A stretch of DNA of 13,945 bases, from contig CAMLEM010000009.1 in assembly GCA_946479005.1 (NCBI GenBank), positions 1 to 13,945 of the forward strand, given 5' to 3'. This document shows, piece by piece, positions 13,358-13,945 of the stretch. A program made the position numbers and the translations under genes. The DNA comes from an uncultured Chitinophagaceae bacterium. GTDB lineage: Bacteria > Bacteroidota > Bacteroidia > Chitinophagales > Chitinophagaceae. The notes under the pieces were generated by a model. The model searched no databases. It saw only the letters and a list, made by a program, of their open reading frames with translations, and had not been told where the DNA came from. The stretch's first letter is position 1, and every line of letters starts with the position of its first letter.

Positions 13358-13945
13358 ATGAGAGCGATTTGGACGGGCTCGATCGGTTTCGGGCTGGTAA
13401 ATATCCCCATTAAGCTATATAGCGCTGTGGAAGATAGTTCCCTTGACCTGGATATGCTGGATAAGAAAGATCATTCCAATATCCGGTTCAAGCGGGTGAA
13501 TGAAACTACGGGGAAAGAAGTGGCCTGGGAGAACATTGTGAAGGGTTACCTGGTGGGTGAGAAGTATGTGATCCTTGATAAAAAGGATTTTGAAAAAGCG
13601 GCCCCGGAGAAAACGAAGCATATCGAGATCGCCCAGTTCGTGGATGAAAAAGAGATCGACAGTACCTATTTTGAACAGCCTTATTTTTTGGAACCGGATA
13701 AGACCGGTGCCCGCGCATATGCCTTGCTCCGGGATGCTTTGGAGAAAACCGGTAAGGTGGGTGTGGGAATGTTCGTGATGCGGGACCGTGAACACGTGGC
13801 CATCATCAAACCCCTGAAAGATGCCCTTGTACTCAACCGGATCCGCTTTGCCGAAGAGATCCGGTCGTCGAAGGACCTGAAATTACCCGACGCAAAACCA
13901 AAGCCGGCCGAACTGAAAATGGCAGTGAGCCTGATCGACAGTCTC
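13358..13945 (+). CDS. ku: Bacterial Ku, DNA end-binding protein of non-homologous end joining, 3' end cut by window edge
   Basis: The first 196 codons are visible and remain open at the window edge. The start [20 protein letters not shown] (1-20) is the characteristic opening of bacterial Ku. It is followed by [19 protein letters not shown] (55-73), [20 protein letters not shown] (109-128) and RIRFAEEIR (161-169). Ku forms a ring homodimer on double-strand DNA ends and recruits the ligase LigD, which is often encoded next to ku and may lie just beyond this window. I take 13358 as the start; an ATG four bases upstream (13354) is out of frame. Usual full length is about 260-290 residues, so roughly two thirds is present. 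The family assignment is firm; activity cannot be judged from a partial gene. Confidence 0.95.
   Translation, partial: MRAIWTGSIGFGLVNIPIKLYSAVEDSSLDLDMLDKKDHSNIRFKRVNETTGKEVAWENIVKGYLVGEKYVILDKKDFEKAAPEKTKHIEIAQFVDEKEIDSTYFEQPYFLEPDKTGARAYALLRDALEKTGKVGVGMFVMRDREHVAIIKPLKDALVLNRIRFAEEIRSSKDLKLPDAKPKPAELKMAVSLIDSL

Overview
The window looks like chromosomal DNA from a member of the Bacteroidetes, probably the Chitinophagaceae or a close relative. The evidence is a protein with a type IX secretion (T9SS) C-terminal sorting domain, a SusA-like GH13 amylase, a surface-type lipoprotein signal, mostly absent Shine-Dalgarno sequences, and a few TAnnTTTG-type promoter boxes. This placement is an inference from gene content; no rRNA or tRNA gene is visible.

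Layout, left to right. Bases 1-914 (minus) hold the N-terminal part of a PQQ-type sugar dehydrogenase lipoprotein, cut by the window edge. Bases 915-1333 are a gene-free spacer filled with a GC-rich repeat cluster. A small heat-shock protein (plus) and a stand-alone receiver protein (minus) then converge on a strong bidirectional hairpin. A GH13 amylase, a SYLF-domain protein and a small cysteine-containing secreted protein follow on the plus strand. The last of these abuts, with no gap, a convergent gene for an unusual fusion: an NAD(P)H:quinone-reductase-like flavodoxin domain joined to a UbiA/MenA-like prenyltransferase. Upstream of the fusion on the same strand lies a glycine-rich T9SS cargo protein. 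Next come a 31-bp perfect inverted repeat, a small basic secreted protein with a clear terminator, and a divergent UbiE-like methyltransferase. The methyltransferase again abuts its convergent neighbour with no gap: a class III nucleotidyl cyclase fused to TolB-like and TPR domains. A TerB-like protein and the start of a bacterial Ku gene close the window.

Functionally the region is a patchwork of stress, envelope and signalling genes (Hsp20, receiver protein, SYLF, TerB-like, cyclase, Ku) with a few metabolic ones (sugar dehydrogenase, amylase, quinone-related fusion, methyltransferase). No phage, transposase, CRISPR array or integrated element is visible.

The best candidate for something under-described is the reductase-prenyltransferase fusion at 5207-6724, a single uninterrupted frame in which both halves keep their family motifs. 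Other points of interest are the 31-bp inverted repeat, the repeat cluster at 1038-1255, two convergent gene pairs whose stop codons together form TGATCA, and substitutions at the substrate-recognition positions of the cyclase. All family names come from recognising motifs by eye; no database search was done.
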